A stretch of DNA of 64,000 nt from Lolium rigidum (Eukaryota > Streptophyta > Magnoliopsida > Poales > Poaceae), in contig NC_061514.1 in NCBI RefSeq assembly GCF_022539505.1, positions 247,430,124 through 247,494,123 of the forward strand, read 5' to 3'. Both the position numbers and the translations under genes were made by a program. Below the pieces are notes generated by a model, which worked only from the letters and a program-made list of their open reading frames with translations, was not told where the DNA came from and made no database searches. Shown piece after piece: positions 20,801 through 32,334 of the stretch (positions within the stretch are counted from its first letter, which is position 1; each line of letters starts with the position of its first letter).

Positions 20801-23800
20801 TCCCTTAGTATTGGTTCCATTTCTTAATAATAGAAAAGGGATGAGTCAAATACATATTGAGGATCACAGACTCTCATTTTCTTCATGTTAGTTCCATTTC
20901 TTAATCATAGTTCAGCAATGCATAGAATACATATTGAAGATCACCAAATCTCCTTTTCTTGGCCCCCTTAATGTTAGTTTCATTCCCTAACTACATATCA
21001 AGAATGTGCAGGCACATATTTAAGACGATGATTAATTTGCTTACAAGGCAAAAGCTCCTGCTGAGGTCATCAAATAAGTTTTAGATACTTGTCAGAAGAA
21101 TACAAATAAATAAGCCTACAGCAGTACAGCTTTTGCAAATCTAGAGTGTTGTAGCTAACAGGTTGGCTAATTTGTAGGTGCTCACAGATATACATATTGC
21201 AATACTGTGTGCAAATGTAATTGTTGTGGGATATTTGTCCATTTGTGTTCTGTACCCAAAAACATATGTCCAGATTTCTTGTTCTTTTTGTACACCACGT
21301 AAAAAAAGTACTCCCTCCGTCTAAAAAAGCATGTCTCAACTTTGGACAAATTTTGATGTATCTAAATACTAAAATAGGTCTAGATACATCTAAATCTAAA
21401 TTTTGATAAAGTTAAGACGTCCTTTTACAGACAGAGGGAGTACATTTAACTATAGTACTCTGACATGTACTCCCTCTGATCCGATTAGATTGACGTGGAG
21501 CGTAGGCAACGATAGTTTGTACGTATGCATGGACCCGTGTCGATTAAATCTGATCGGAGGTAGTACATCTCAGACCTCCTTTCAGAATATACAAGTGCTA
21601 TGTTCAATGTTTTTTCAATCCACATACTCCCGGTCTGGGAGCTCGAAATCCACGATTCTTATCATATGAATATATTTCTTGTTTATATATGGTAGGAGCA
21701 ATACCATTTTCAAAATCTTTGTAGGCAGAGAGCACAACAGAACTCCTGCCACAGCTCAAGCATTGGGAGACTTAGAGCAAAAAATGAAAAGCTACATATG
21801 GTTTCTGTGAACAAAAGATTCAAATTCCAGAAAGTTGCTATTAGCTATGAGCATACAAGAGGTACATCAAATAAGTTTCATTTGCAGACTACAGGAAAGG
21901 CTGAAAGGTGAACAATGCAAAAAATACTGATGCAAATCAGCTCTATTTACTTCCATAGTCCAGGGATATCAAGATCAGCTGTACTCCTATTTAATATTCT
22001 TGACTCAGTGTGCTGAACAGCAAAATAATACATTATCTGTTAATATACTAAATGGCACAAGGGACTGTTGAAATGGAAATATGGACATAGCACTTCAAAG
22101 TTAGAACATATTACATACCACAGCCTTTTGAATGGAGCTCTGATGCCAAACAATTTGCAATGTTCAACAGATAGTGAGCGTCACAACGGGCATACTCAAT
22201 CATTTCTGCTGTCAGCGGGCGTATTCTCCAATCTTCACGCTGAAATAAAAAGAAATAGCAGCAAATATGAAAGAAACTTCGACATTTGAAACTGATATGC
22301 CGTATGCCTAACGAATTGAGATTTTGCTAGGACAGGTAAAGGGTTGCTGATAATAAGCATAAGACAGTTGTGTAAATTTTTTCTTTTGGATGTCACGTAT
22401 TCAACACCAAAATGAATTCATATGCAAATTACTAGACTTCTGAAAATATTAGCTGTAACGAAACCTTGGTTGAGGTTGATTAAATGGAACACAAGCTCAA
22501 AGTTGTCAACAAAAACTAAACTGTGGTTTCGTGCAAAAAAAAAACACAACAAAAACTAAAGAAGCATGCATCCATTGATGTAAGTAATGCTGAAAAGAAC
22601 TAAGGATCCATGTCAAAACATGTCAAGACCAGTGATCAGTATCTCATGTAACGAAACCTTGGTTGAGGTTGATTAAATGGAACACAAGCTCAAAGTTGTC
22701 AACAAAAACTAAACTGTGGTTTCGTGCAAAAAAAAAACACAACAAAAACTAAAGAAGCATGCATCCATTGATGTAAGTAATGCTGAAAAGAACTAAGGAT
22801 CCATGTCAAAACATGTCAAGACCAGTGATCAGTATCTCATGTCCCAGCTGACAAGGTATCGTGACGTGAATAATTACACATGGTGACAGTTAATACTTTT
22901 AACAACTGGTACAACATAATTACATTAATTAATTTGGAAAGAACTACTGCTGCGCTGGATCTCATCCTATATTTCTAGTACCATGGAAAGTAACATATAA
23001 ACCGAATCTTTATCTTTAGAGTGCAGCGTTTCGAGCTCTACATGACAGTGCACAAATTTTCTCAAATACCGAGAAGTAGTATGCATGTAGAAGTTGAAGA
23101 GGCACATGATATCTGACCAGCTACAGAAGAATCATTAAATATGCTAATTGTCACTGAACATTTGACTGGCTTTAGCAAGCTTGCTATTTAAGCCAAACAT
23201 GAAAGATTACTTGCCTGCATTGTCTTGTCGGTAGTCACTCCACAATATAATTCTAGCAAATATGCTAATGATTTCTGTGGTTTTGATAGAACCTCACATG
23301 CCTGAAAATATAATAATTTTTTACAAGTAATTCAGCAAATCTCATACACATGCGTAGCATAATAAGAAACAATGTGACAGCACAAAAGTAAAAAAAAAAA
23401 ATAGGCTAACTTTAGTGACAAAAGGCACGAACAAAGTTCCAAGAAACAAAGACCCTCAAGGACCAAAATATTTATGGATAAAGACTACAATTCTAAGAGA
23501 CCCAGTGTTATAAACTAAAACTTTTGTTTCTTAACTGCAATAGCACTCTAGTACACTTATAAACTAATGTGAATTTACGGACACGGACTATACTTCTAAG
23601 GGAATGAATTTTGTGATTGAAAATAGAAACACAAACCAACACAGTAGAAATAGAGACAACTGACTGTAGCAGTGCTCATATGTAAAATAACTGAAACTAC
23701 CACACTAGTACAGAATGTTCATGTGTGTAGAAAGTGGATTGCCTAGCCCTTTCCATCAGTTCAGACTTTTGGTTGCGTTGTCTAGTGCCTCTCACTTAAC

Positions 23801-26800
23801 ATGGTATCAGAGCCCAGGATCTCGAGTTCGAGTACTGGGTTTCGCAACTTATCCTAAAATTGTTCATTACCCCTCACCTCAGTACATGGTATAGGCCCCT
23901 TGGGCTATACCTCTGAGACTTCGTGCACGTGTTGGCCTCCCCGGTCACACGTGAGAGGGGTGTTAATGTGTGTATAAAGTGGACTGCCTAGCCCTTTCCA
24001 TCAGTTCAGACTTTTGGTTGCATTGGCTAGTGCCTCTCACTTAACACAAAACACAGTGTCCAAATACTAAACCATTGTGTAAGAAATTTATTTGTATACT
24101 GCAAAGGCAGTTAAGTTCTAATCAGCCTCCTTGCATAATAAAAAGCAAGGGAAAGGATGCATAGAACCCCAGATCCCACAATGCATGGAGTTTTCAGCAC
24201 CGGGTAAGCCCTTTAAATGCAGAAGCAGTTAAATGAAAATTGTGTTTTATTGCACATCTAAGGCTCTAAGTAGTGAATGACATTAAACTGGTTGTGCAAG
24301 CAAAAATATATACGGGACAACCACCAGACATACTCTGTTCTCAGGATGTATAAGTATCTGCAGAATGATACTAAATCTTCCCAGGAATAGAGAAACTTAC
24401 TTTGGCAGTATCAAACATATTCACGACATAAATATGAAAATCTCTCTGAAGCCAAAGAACATCATTGTCAGCTCCGTGGAAGATCTGAGGCACAAGAAGG
24501 CAGAACATAAATGATTATGACTTTTTGACAACGAAAGCAATGTAAATCCTCTGTTGAGGCAAGCACAGGCAAGCACCGTGGTGGAGGTACACTGTGATTG
24601 TGGTGAAGCAACAACACAAAATATGGTGAGCAAAAAGACCCCATAAATCATTGTTCATGACATCACTATAGCTTTGACATCAGTGGTTGATGTCCTAGCT
24701 CCGTCACTGGGCAAGCAATACATCAATATTCCGAGGAAGTATTAAATATATTGAAGATGGGAAATACAAAGAAACAAGGATAGGAAACACCAGAAAAGTT
24801 ATTATGAAAAGTTGGGGATACAAGACTCAGGATCTTATGTGTGGACATCCATGTGCTTGTTAGTGTTGACTGGAACTGCTAAGTCTGTGACAGTAACTTT
24901 TTGTCCTTCAAGATATGTCATGTAACAGATTATTGTGCCTTTGTGCTTACGCTTCTTGACATAAACAAAGATGCTAGCTTATCTAAGGCGCTCTGTTTCT
25001 GGGTGGTAAAGCCAAATATCGCTCGGAAGCATGTGCTCTCAGCTATAAAAAAATCATTCTTCCCGAAAAATCCATGTTGTTGTGGCATATGCACAAAAAA
25101 ACTTATAGCAGCCAAAGATGCTTGTCAATCTCTACACTCTTGTCTTTTTCAGGAAAACTACAAATGAGCACATTTTCGAGCGAAAACTTGAAGATGCATA
25201 GTTCAATCTAGTTTCTACAACCGATTTTCTTTTCAAAAAAAGTTTTCTAAACCTACTTTTTGAAATCTGAAAATAAAGGGAGCACACAAGCCTGGGTGTA
25301 ATAAAACCACATCCTGATTATGAGGCCTGAGGCTAGGGAAGCTTTAAACTTAAGCTTAGGGCATCCCAGCATCCCGCATACTGCAAGGTGAGGGCCCTAG
25401 AGAATTTTCAACCATTTACACAATGTGAACGATGAGCTATGGTGAACAATCATGCAGAGAAATAACAAAATTATGTTTGTGGAAATTGGCTCAGGTTGCT
25501 AACCAAACGAATCAAGCAGGGACTTTTCTAGATATATTCTATTCTAGGCTTACTGCTAAGACTGGCTTATAAAATGTGATGCAGGACGAAATAACTTTTT
25601 TCTGTTACCTGTCCTAAATGCACTGTGCTAAAAGCGGCACACCATAGGCGGCGTGGCACCTAGTCACATACTGTTCTAGAGCTTCCAAGGCCCAGTTTGT
25701 TACTGAAATGCATATCAATTTAAGTACTGCTTTTAAGTAACAGTCCTTAACGCTAGAGTCGAAAAGAAATGGTTGCCTAATGACATCAGATATAAGAGAT
25801 GCACTACCTTACAGATGGATGGACTGGCAAAAACTGGGCGCAGAATACCCATCGCATCATGTAGAGCAATTGTGTCTATCAAATAGTCTTCCTTCTGGGT
25901 AGAGATCTACAGGATGAAATTTATATGTTACAACCTTAACAAACTTATAAGCAGCAAAGCATCAAGAATGCATATGTTGGCAATTACCTGCACAAGTGCA
26001 GTATATCCTAGGAATGACCGAAAGCTGTGTTGCTCTGTATCAACACCAAAAGCTTTCTCCTCACCCAACAACCTAGCCAGATTCTCCAATTGAGCTTCTG
26101 TATTGACCCAATTGTATGAGGTGCTCATTTCTGCGCTTTGGCTGCTCGGTGTGAAGTTACAAAAAGCCGAATACTTGGTGGGGTTTTCCAGTAAGGAAGC
26201 AATTTCCTCCTCAAATGGGTGAATCTTCTGTGTTGATTCTGTGACAATGGAAAAAAGGCACAATCCGTTCAGGTTATGGTAAAAAATAACAACCAATTTG
26301 GTTAAAGTCAACATATAAAGTTTATTAAAAAGATGATGCAATCAGCTTCTTAGCTTGTCCGTGGCACTATCGTGGTATGAATTACAGCTTAAGCTCCTAA
26401 AGTAAATAAGCACGAAATATTGAAATTAATTGCCTAGGGAGGATTTCCTGACCATGAGAGTAATCACTAGTTTTAGATGTTTATGACTAGTAACCTATAA
26501 GGCTGTACAAGTGTATAATCATATAAATACAGGAAAAAAATATAATTCCTAGTGTTCTGGTACGGCAGTACCTCCATTAGCTAACTGCTACTGATGGGAA
26601 ATGGAAGCATGTGGTGAACCAGCATTGTGCTGCATTTTATAAATTGTGAGTTACAACCTAGCAGCTGGTCAGGGTTCCAATACGAAGGAATTTGACCACC
26701 CAGTGTAATTCCATGATGCAAGTGGTGTTCGATGAAATTCCCCACAGAGAACTCGTAGTAAATTCCTGCCACTCTTAGCCTCGCCAGTTGGCCACGGCAA

Positions 26801-27200
26801 TGCATAGGAGAGCTTCACAACGAAGCAATCGCACACGCCAGGTCCATGGCAAATGAGCGCCATGACGAGATCAAAATGAGGGGGATCAGGACAGGAGTGG
26901 CGCACCTTGCGGCGGCGGCGGCGGCTGGACCTCGGCACGGTGGCCGTCGGCACCCTGGCGGCGCAGGTGCTTGAAGCGGGAGTAGGAGTTGTCCGCGAGC
27001 ACGCGCTTGAACCGGCCCTGCGGCTTCTCCTCCTCCTCGCAGGCGCGGCGCGCGCGGCGGGAGCGCCGCTCCTCGGCGCGGCGTGCCGCCTGGCCTCGGC
27101 GACGCCCGCGATGGAGCAGCGCCGCCGCCGCCGCGAGGACCGCGAAGCACGTGGCGGCCGCCAGCAAGGCGGCGCGCGACCTGAGGTTGACGGTGGACAT
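17804..27200 (-). CDS. RRP6L3: RRP6-like 3 / EXD2-type 3'-5' exonuclease with membrane anchor, 12 exons
   Basis: Exons, in transcript order: 26906-27200, 25988-26238, 25808-25906, 24401-24484, 23215-23301, 22119-22239, 20441-20619, 20325-20363, 19422-19930, 18834-19332, 18062-18696, 17804-17873. They sum to 2868 bases (955 residues) with frame kept at every junction. Residues about 8-29 form a hydrophobic N-terminal segment followed by Arg-rich text, so membrane anchoring is likely. The DEDDy exonuclease domain (about 140-300) has all catalytic residues: Asp165/Glu167 in VDTEQHS, Asp223 in [10 protein letters not shown], Tyr288 and Asp292 in [11 protein letters not shown] second conserved module (about 595-650) has [23 protein letters not shown] and CVDCHEIAH, a zinc/HNH-like arrangement shared with animal EXD2. 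The tail is acidic and ends in a conserved [12 protein letters not shown] ... [16 protein letters not shown] block. All introns are GT-AG except intron 5 (GC-AG). Substrate is not known from sequence. Confidence 0.93.
21311..21440. mobile_element. Stowaway MITE in intron 6 of RRP6L3
   Basis: 130 bp, starting CTCCCTCCGTCTAAAAAAGC and ending CTTTTACAGACAGAGGGAG, with TA on both sides. Inner text about 'gatgtatctaaatact' and 'tctagatacatctaaat' is typical of Triticeae Stowaway (Tc1/Mariner) MITEs. It has no coding capacity. Confidence 0.9.
21470..21563. mobile_element. Second short Stowaway-like MITE in intron 6 of RRP6L3
   Basis: 94 bp, starting CTCCCTCTGATCCGATTAGA and ending with the imperfect reverse complement, with TA on both sides (21468-21469, 21564-21565). 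It lies 29 bases from the first MITE. It is a different subfamily, as the inner text differs. Confidence 0.75.
22454..22839. repeat. Perfect 193-bp tandem duplication in intron 5 of RRP6L3
   Basis: 22454-22646 and 22647-22839 read identically by eye, including a run of ten A. The unit starts TGTAACGAAACCTTGG and ends GATCAGTATCTCA; the first three bases of the unit (TGT) follow the second copy. Identity even in the homopolymer means either a very recent duplication or an assembly artefact. Confidence 0.9.
23716..24046 (+). mobile_element. TRIM (miniature LTR retrotransposon), 331 bp, in intron 4 of RRP6L3
   Basis: Two direct 86-bp repeats (23716-23801 and 23961-24046) start TGTT and end CACTTAACA, with about 5 differences. 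The first is followed directly by TGGTATCAGAGCCC (23802-23815), an initiator tRNA-Met primer binding site. The second is preceded by the purine tract GTGAGAGGGG (23951-23960). The flanks are CAGAA and CAAAA, a decayed 5-bp duplication. The inner 145 bases have no coding capacity. This is a very small non-autonomous LTR element, comparable in size to the grass elements described as SMARTs. Confidence 0.9.
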
Positions 27201-27492
27201 CTCTCTCGCTCGCTCTAGGTAGTGACGGACAGAGCTTGCTCGGTTTGGAGTTCTGGACAGGCAGACCGTTCAGAGTTATCAAATCAGAAAAACCCCTCAC
27301 CCCACGCAGTCGCACCCGAGCGCTCCCGACTTCTCGCTCTCACGCCCGCCGCCGGCGATCCCTCCTCCCACCGGCGCCCGACCCCTCCGCCGCCCTCCCC
27401 CTGCCCAGATCCGGCCCCCTCCTGTCCAGATCGCCGGTCGCCTCCCCCTTCCTCAGCCGTAGGAAGGGCGGCCCCAGAGGAGGGCGGGCAAG
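27201..27492. promoter_or_regulatory. Shared divergent promoter region of RRP6L3 and TRAPPC5
   Basis: Only 292 bases separate the two start codons, which face away from each other. The region must hold both 5' untranslated regions and at least part of both promoters. The half next to TRAPPC5 is GC- and CT-rich; no clear TATA box is present on either strand. This arrangement suggests a bidirectional promoter, but expression is not shown by sequence. Confidence 0.6.
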
Positions 27493-30400
27493 ATGATCGG
27501 CGTGGGGAAGGCGAAGCAGTACGCTAACGTGCTCGACAAGCCCCTCAGCCGGGGCAGGCAGGAGGTACACGTCTTCCCCACACCAAAATCCCTCCAGATC
27601 TGTGCACACACACGCGTCTGCGTGCTAAATTTTTAGATATCTGTTGCTCGACGGGCTCTGTTAATAGGTAGGTAACTGAGGAGGTTTGCGGGTTAGGTGC
27701 TAAATCGGCAATGTGAATTTGGTTGAAAGTTGGAATCGAATGGATGCTGGTTAGTGGTAGCTTCAATTGGAAACTGGGACCAACTATTGCCCAACCCCAC
27801 GACTCTATTCAAGTGTTTTCTTCAAGAAGGAAAGGAAATGTGTCAATATCGTGCATAGCAGCAAAATATTTTGAAGTGGTAGTTACTATGCACCTTAGTG
27901 ATACTTTCATTTTGATAATATTTAGACCTAAATGTATTCATTATTAGTTGCCTTTCTAAAATTAAGTTTAAGCTTCGTAGATTGGCTACTTTGTGTTTAT
28001 TTTTGCGTGCTATATTCATCGCATTAGTACTACATGGAAAATACCCCAAACCATTTCTCCGCTCACATCATTTTGTGAAGTAAATTAAAGTGCACCTAAA
28101 CTGTATCTTCTGCCCTGTAAGCAAAAAAAAAAGGAATTCTTTCTTGAAAAGGGCCGAAATGAATGGCAACTACGAAGCTTGCCTTAGTTGAAGGGGTTAA
28201 ATAGATGGCTATGTTTAAGAGGATCCAATCCACATATTCTTGGGAAAAGAGGGTGAGTTTGGATTTTATCTAGATTAAGAAATTGCAGTAACAGAGGGAA
28301 CTGAAGCATACTTGCTGGAATTCGATGGACTGCTGGAGATATAAGACATAAGAAGGATACGTAAATGTGTTAGGTTTAAGTATAGGCCAATATATTATCC
28401 ACCCTTCACATGTGGGATAAAATTGAGGGCCGACAAAACCATCAATGATCGGATGACACAGTACACCAACCTTACATCCAACGCCTAGTTTGGATCAAAG
28501 ATTTTTTAGAGAATAATGGAAGATGTAATTGCATAAAATTCCTTTTCAATATGCTTTTACCATATTACAGTGTCCACATGATTCTCTTATTAGAACTATT
28601 AGGGAGTGTGTGCTTGCTTATTGTTTGGTCAAACATGTACTCCCTCCGTTCCATAATTATTGTTGTGGTTTTAGTTGAGAACTATGGAATGGAGGGAGTG
28701 TTAGTTAGTGTCTTCTTTACAAATTGATTAGCAATATATGGTGCAAGTAAAACGTCCACAAGATATTGTATCTCCAGATGAGCATTCCTGTTTCAAGTTT
28801 GTAACTTGTGCCGATTCATTTTATTTTCTTCCTTGTTTTGTTATCATATGAGCTTAATAAATGTTTTGTCTTTCATAGGTCAGTTTGAGTGCATTTGCAT
28901 TCTTGTTCTCGGAGGTTGTTCAGTACAATCAGACACAAGTTGACAACATTGCTGAGCTGGAACGAAGGTTGTCTATTTATATTGTTGATGATCCTGTATT
29001 CTAGTTCATTGTATCCACTAGCTGGTCCTTCCTGGGCTATGTCATTTCATTTCATCTTGACTTGATTGGTACCCAGTGGCTGGTACCAGCTTTTTAGTCA
29101 GTGCATGGCTACATGCCACTCTTTAAGTCTTTGATATTCAGGTCACATAAAGTTTCAGGTGCTATGTGTTTTCCACTTGCTGTATGCTAATGTTTTAAAT
29201 CATCCGGAATTCACATGTTGAGATTTTTCTCTTATATATGACGCAACTGTAACATTTGGTTGGTCAATTTTTTGCAACCTGTACATCTCTCTAATGTTTT
29301 AATGTATCTACTTATTGTGGGTTAAATCTTGGTTGTCTTACCATATAAGACACTATCTCGTAACTTCTCTTTAGATGATGAAGACAGCAATGTTGTTGTG
29401 CTAAATCATGCAAAGACACTCAACAGTGTTTCTCATTAAAAATACATTGCTCTATTTGCATGTGTTAATATTCTTGTATGCTTGGCATACTTCTGCTTTC
29501 TTATTTTGTGAGTTATACACAGGCTGGAGGACGCTGGGTATGCTGTTGGTGCACGAGTTCTTGAACTGCTGTGTCACCGAGAGAAGGTTTGATGCATAAT
29601 CTTTTTCTTATTCCATGATTCATTAGTCCAAAATAGAGCTTTGTAGTAGAGTATAGATCTATTGGTGATTTGGTTCATATACTTAAAGCCATGAAAAGGT
29701 GAACAGTATGTCAGTCAAAACTTCACCGCTTCTTTGTTACATGTGACATGCCCTAATCATCTCCTTTAATGTGCATAATGTATTTTAGATAGCAAAATAA
29801 CTGTTTGTATCACATGTCTTTCTTTAAAATAGTAAGTCGCAGAACAATATCCATAGCACAACATCTAACATGCTAAAATCAATCTAGTTTTAAAATAATG
29901 GTCTGTGCAGATATGATTGACATCTTTGTAGTGCAAATTTTGAAAATTCTTGGATAATGTGGAGCTGCAGATAATAAACCAAAATATCTAGAGTTGTTGA
30001 AAAAAATTGTTAAGTTGGATAAAAAACATTCATCGGCTATTATTTCTATGAAGAGTTCCAGGTGCTCTCCAAATTTATTGTATATATGCTTTCTAAATTT
30101 TATCCTGTTGAGACAGTCATGTTGATAATAATTAACAATCCAGGGGAATAGACGCGAGACTCGACTGCTGGGGATTTTATCATTTATTCACAGTACTGTA
30201 TGGAAAGTATTGTTTGGAAAGGTACACTGTTCTGTTCATCAATGTTCTCTAATTCTTACTCTGTCCCACAATGTTTGAGTGATTACATAATTGTCGGAAT
30301 TCTCGTAAAGGGTGCACTTTTTTTTTCATTCCCTGTTTCCATTCTTAGTTGTGCCATCAAAAGAATTGTGGCTCATTTGTTGTTGGACTGACCGCCTGAT

Positions 30401-32334
30401 TATTGTGTTCATAAAAATGTGTGCCTAACCGCCAGGGTGTTTGAGCCTGACTACCTGACCAAGCACACCGAAAAAATGTTATTTAGTTCTTATCTTTCTG
30501 ACTTGCACTTTGAAAAATAATATAATAATATGTTTAGATAATTGCTCTTATTTAAATACAAATTCACATACTGAAAAAAAATACAGAGCTAGGCTAATAT
30601 CAAACAGAAGGCTCCAAATTAGAGAAATACTACTCCAGTGTTAACTCTTTTTCCTGTAGTTGCGTTATAGAAGAAATTGTCGCTTCCAATTATAATGTGT
30701 TGATAGTAAGTAGGAGCCTGTGGCTCTATTATGATCACTGGAGAGAGTGCACTTATCTGATTGCTTATCCCAGCAGATGCTTTCTTATTGTTTCCAGGTG
30801 GCTGACTCACTTGAGAAAGGAACAGAGCATGAAGATGAATACATGATTAGTGAAAAGGAGCTGCTTGTTAACCGGTTTGATGAACTCCTTTGAACTTCAT
30901 AAAGTTTTGTTTACACTACAAGTCTCAAACCTGGCACCCTTTTTGTTTGATCAGATTCATTTCCGTGCCAAAAGACATGGGGGCATTCAACTGTGGAGCA
31001 TTTGTTGCAGGGATTGTAAGGGTGGGAAATTCTGCCCAAATATCTAAGTCAACATTGTCTTCTTTCATAAACAATGTTTGACCACTTCTTTGAATTTCTT
31101 GTAGGGGGTATTGGATAATGCTGGCTTTCCTGCGGTAGTTACGGCGCATTTTGTGCCAATTGAAGGCCAGCAGAGGCCCAGGACAACAATCTTGATTAAA
31201 TTTGCTGAAGAGGTAAAATAGATTGTGTTCTTTTACTGAAATTTGCTACACATTAATGAAGGGTATATTCTACCGTTTGACTGAAAAACAGATGAAGTAA
31301 TTTCATTCTTTAGAAATATTTAATTTTAGACAAGCAAATTACTGTTCCATGTGCTTCATTATAACTATACTCACCCTTGGAAGAACTGGTTTCAAAACAC
31401 CTGTCAATTGAGGAAAGAAAGAGTGCAGTTGCTATGTTTCCCTTGTCTAGCCTTACAAGGAGGTTTAGGTGGTTGCAGCCTTGCAGGCTATCAATAAATT
31501 AGAATATGCTGTTTGCATGGTCATTTTTCATTTAATCTACACATAACCATCTGGGCCCATACGGAGATACATAAGCATAAGGGGAAGCCTAACAGTAAAG
31601 TGACCCCTTTAGATGGTGTGTTCACTTTGATTGAGAAGCTATCTGGAAATTGTGAAATATCAAGGAAAACTTATGTAAGAAAAGCGTACAATTGAACATT
31701 ACCAGATGTACTATTAAGCATGACCTAGTATTGTAGTTTAGGATGGCTATGATACAAAGAACATATAGCCACAACCTTTTTCACGCGAGACGTAACCATG
31801 ATTGTGTATGGTGTGAAAAGTTTAATTAAATGCGTATAATGCACACACACATGTACCCTAGTCATCACCTTGTGTATTTAAATTAAAAAAAAATCAGTGA
31901 AATGTAATGCCCTACAAAACTCTTTTGCTAGACGACATCATTCATAGGGTATCTTGAGCTCATATTGTATTGGAGATAATTATTTGTATTTTTTTAAGCT
32001 TATAAACGGTTGTCTCCTGCGAAATTGATATTTCAGAATCAAAAGTTTATCTAATACATTTATTTGACAGTTTTAAAATAATATGTTAATGATACTAGAT
32101 TAAAGTGTGTACTTTTCATTTAACCTGTACTAATATTCAAATCACCAAACTAAATACTCTTTTGCAGTGAGTCCAAATCATCAAGTGTGCGTGTTCTAAA
32201 ATAGCATCTATTGGGCTTGAGTCTGTATTTTTTTTATTTTGACATTGTAGTTGTCATTCTTGATACATTGACTTAACCTTGTTTCCATAAATGTTCATTT
32301 TCAGGTTTTACACCGGGAAGCAAGACTTGGCTAA
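27493..32334 (+). CDS. TRAPPC5: TRAPP complex subunit 5 (TRS31), 8 exons
   Basis: Exons: 27493-27564, 28879-28967, 29523-29586, 30144-30221, 30798-30874, 30955-31021, 31105-31212, 32305-32334; 585 bases, 194 residues, frame kept throughout. The start [20 protein letters not shown] and inner blocks [69 protein letters not shown] and [13 protein letters not shown] are those of plant TRAPPC5/TRS31, a Bet3-fold core subunit. TRAPP acts as an exchange factor for Rab/Ypt GTPases in ER-Golgi and post-Golgi traffic. Length equals the normal family length. Nearly all the 4.8-kb gene is intron. It is head-to-head with RRP6L3. Exon 8 adds only nine residues (VLHREARLG). Confidence 0.96.
28640..28698. 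mobile_element. Very short Stowaway-type hairpin in intron 1 of TRAPPC5
   Basis: 59 bp, starting CTCCCTCCGTTCCATAATTA and ending with its near reverse complement ATGGAATGGAGGGAG. TA precedes it; the right flank is TG, so the duplication is imperfect. Probably a deletion derivative of a Stowaway element. Confidence 0.65.

Noticed and set aside
23802..23815. TGGTATCAGAGCCC as part of a tRNA gene
   Set aside because: No cloverleaf can be formed around it; it sits directly after an 86-bp direct repeat and is a primer binding site.
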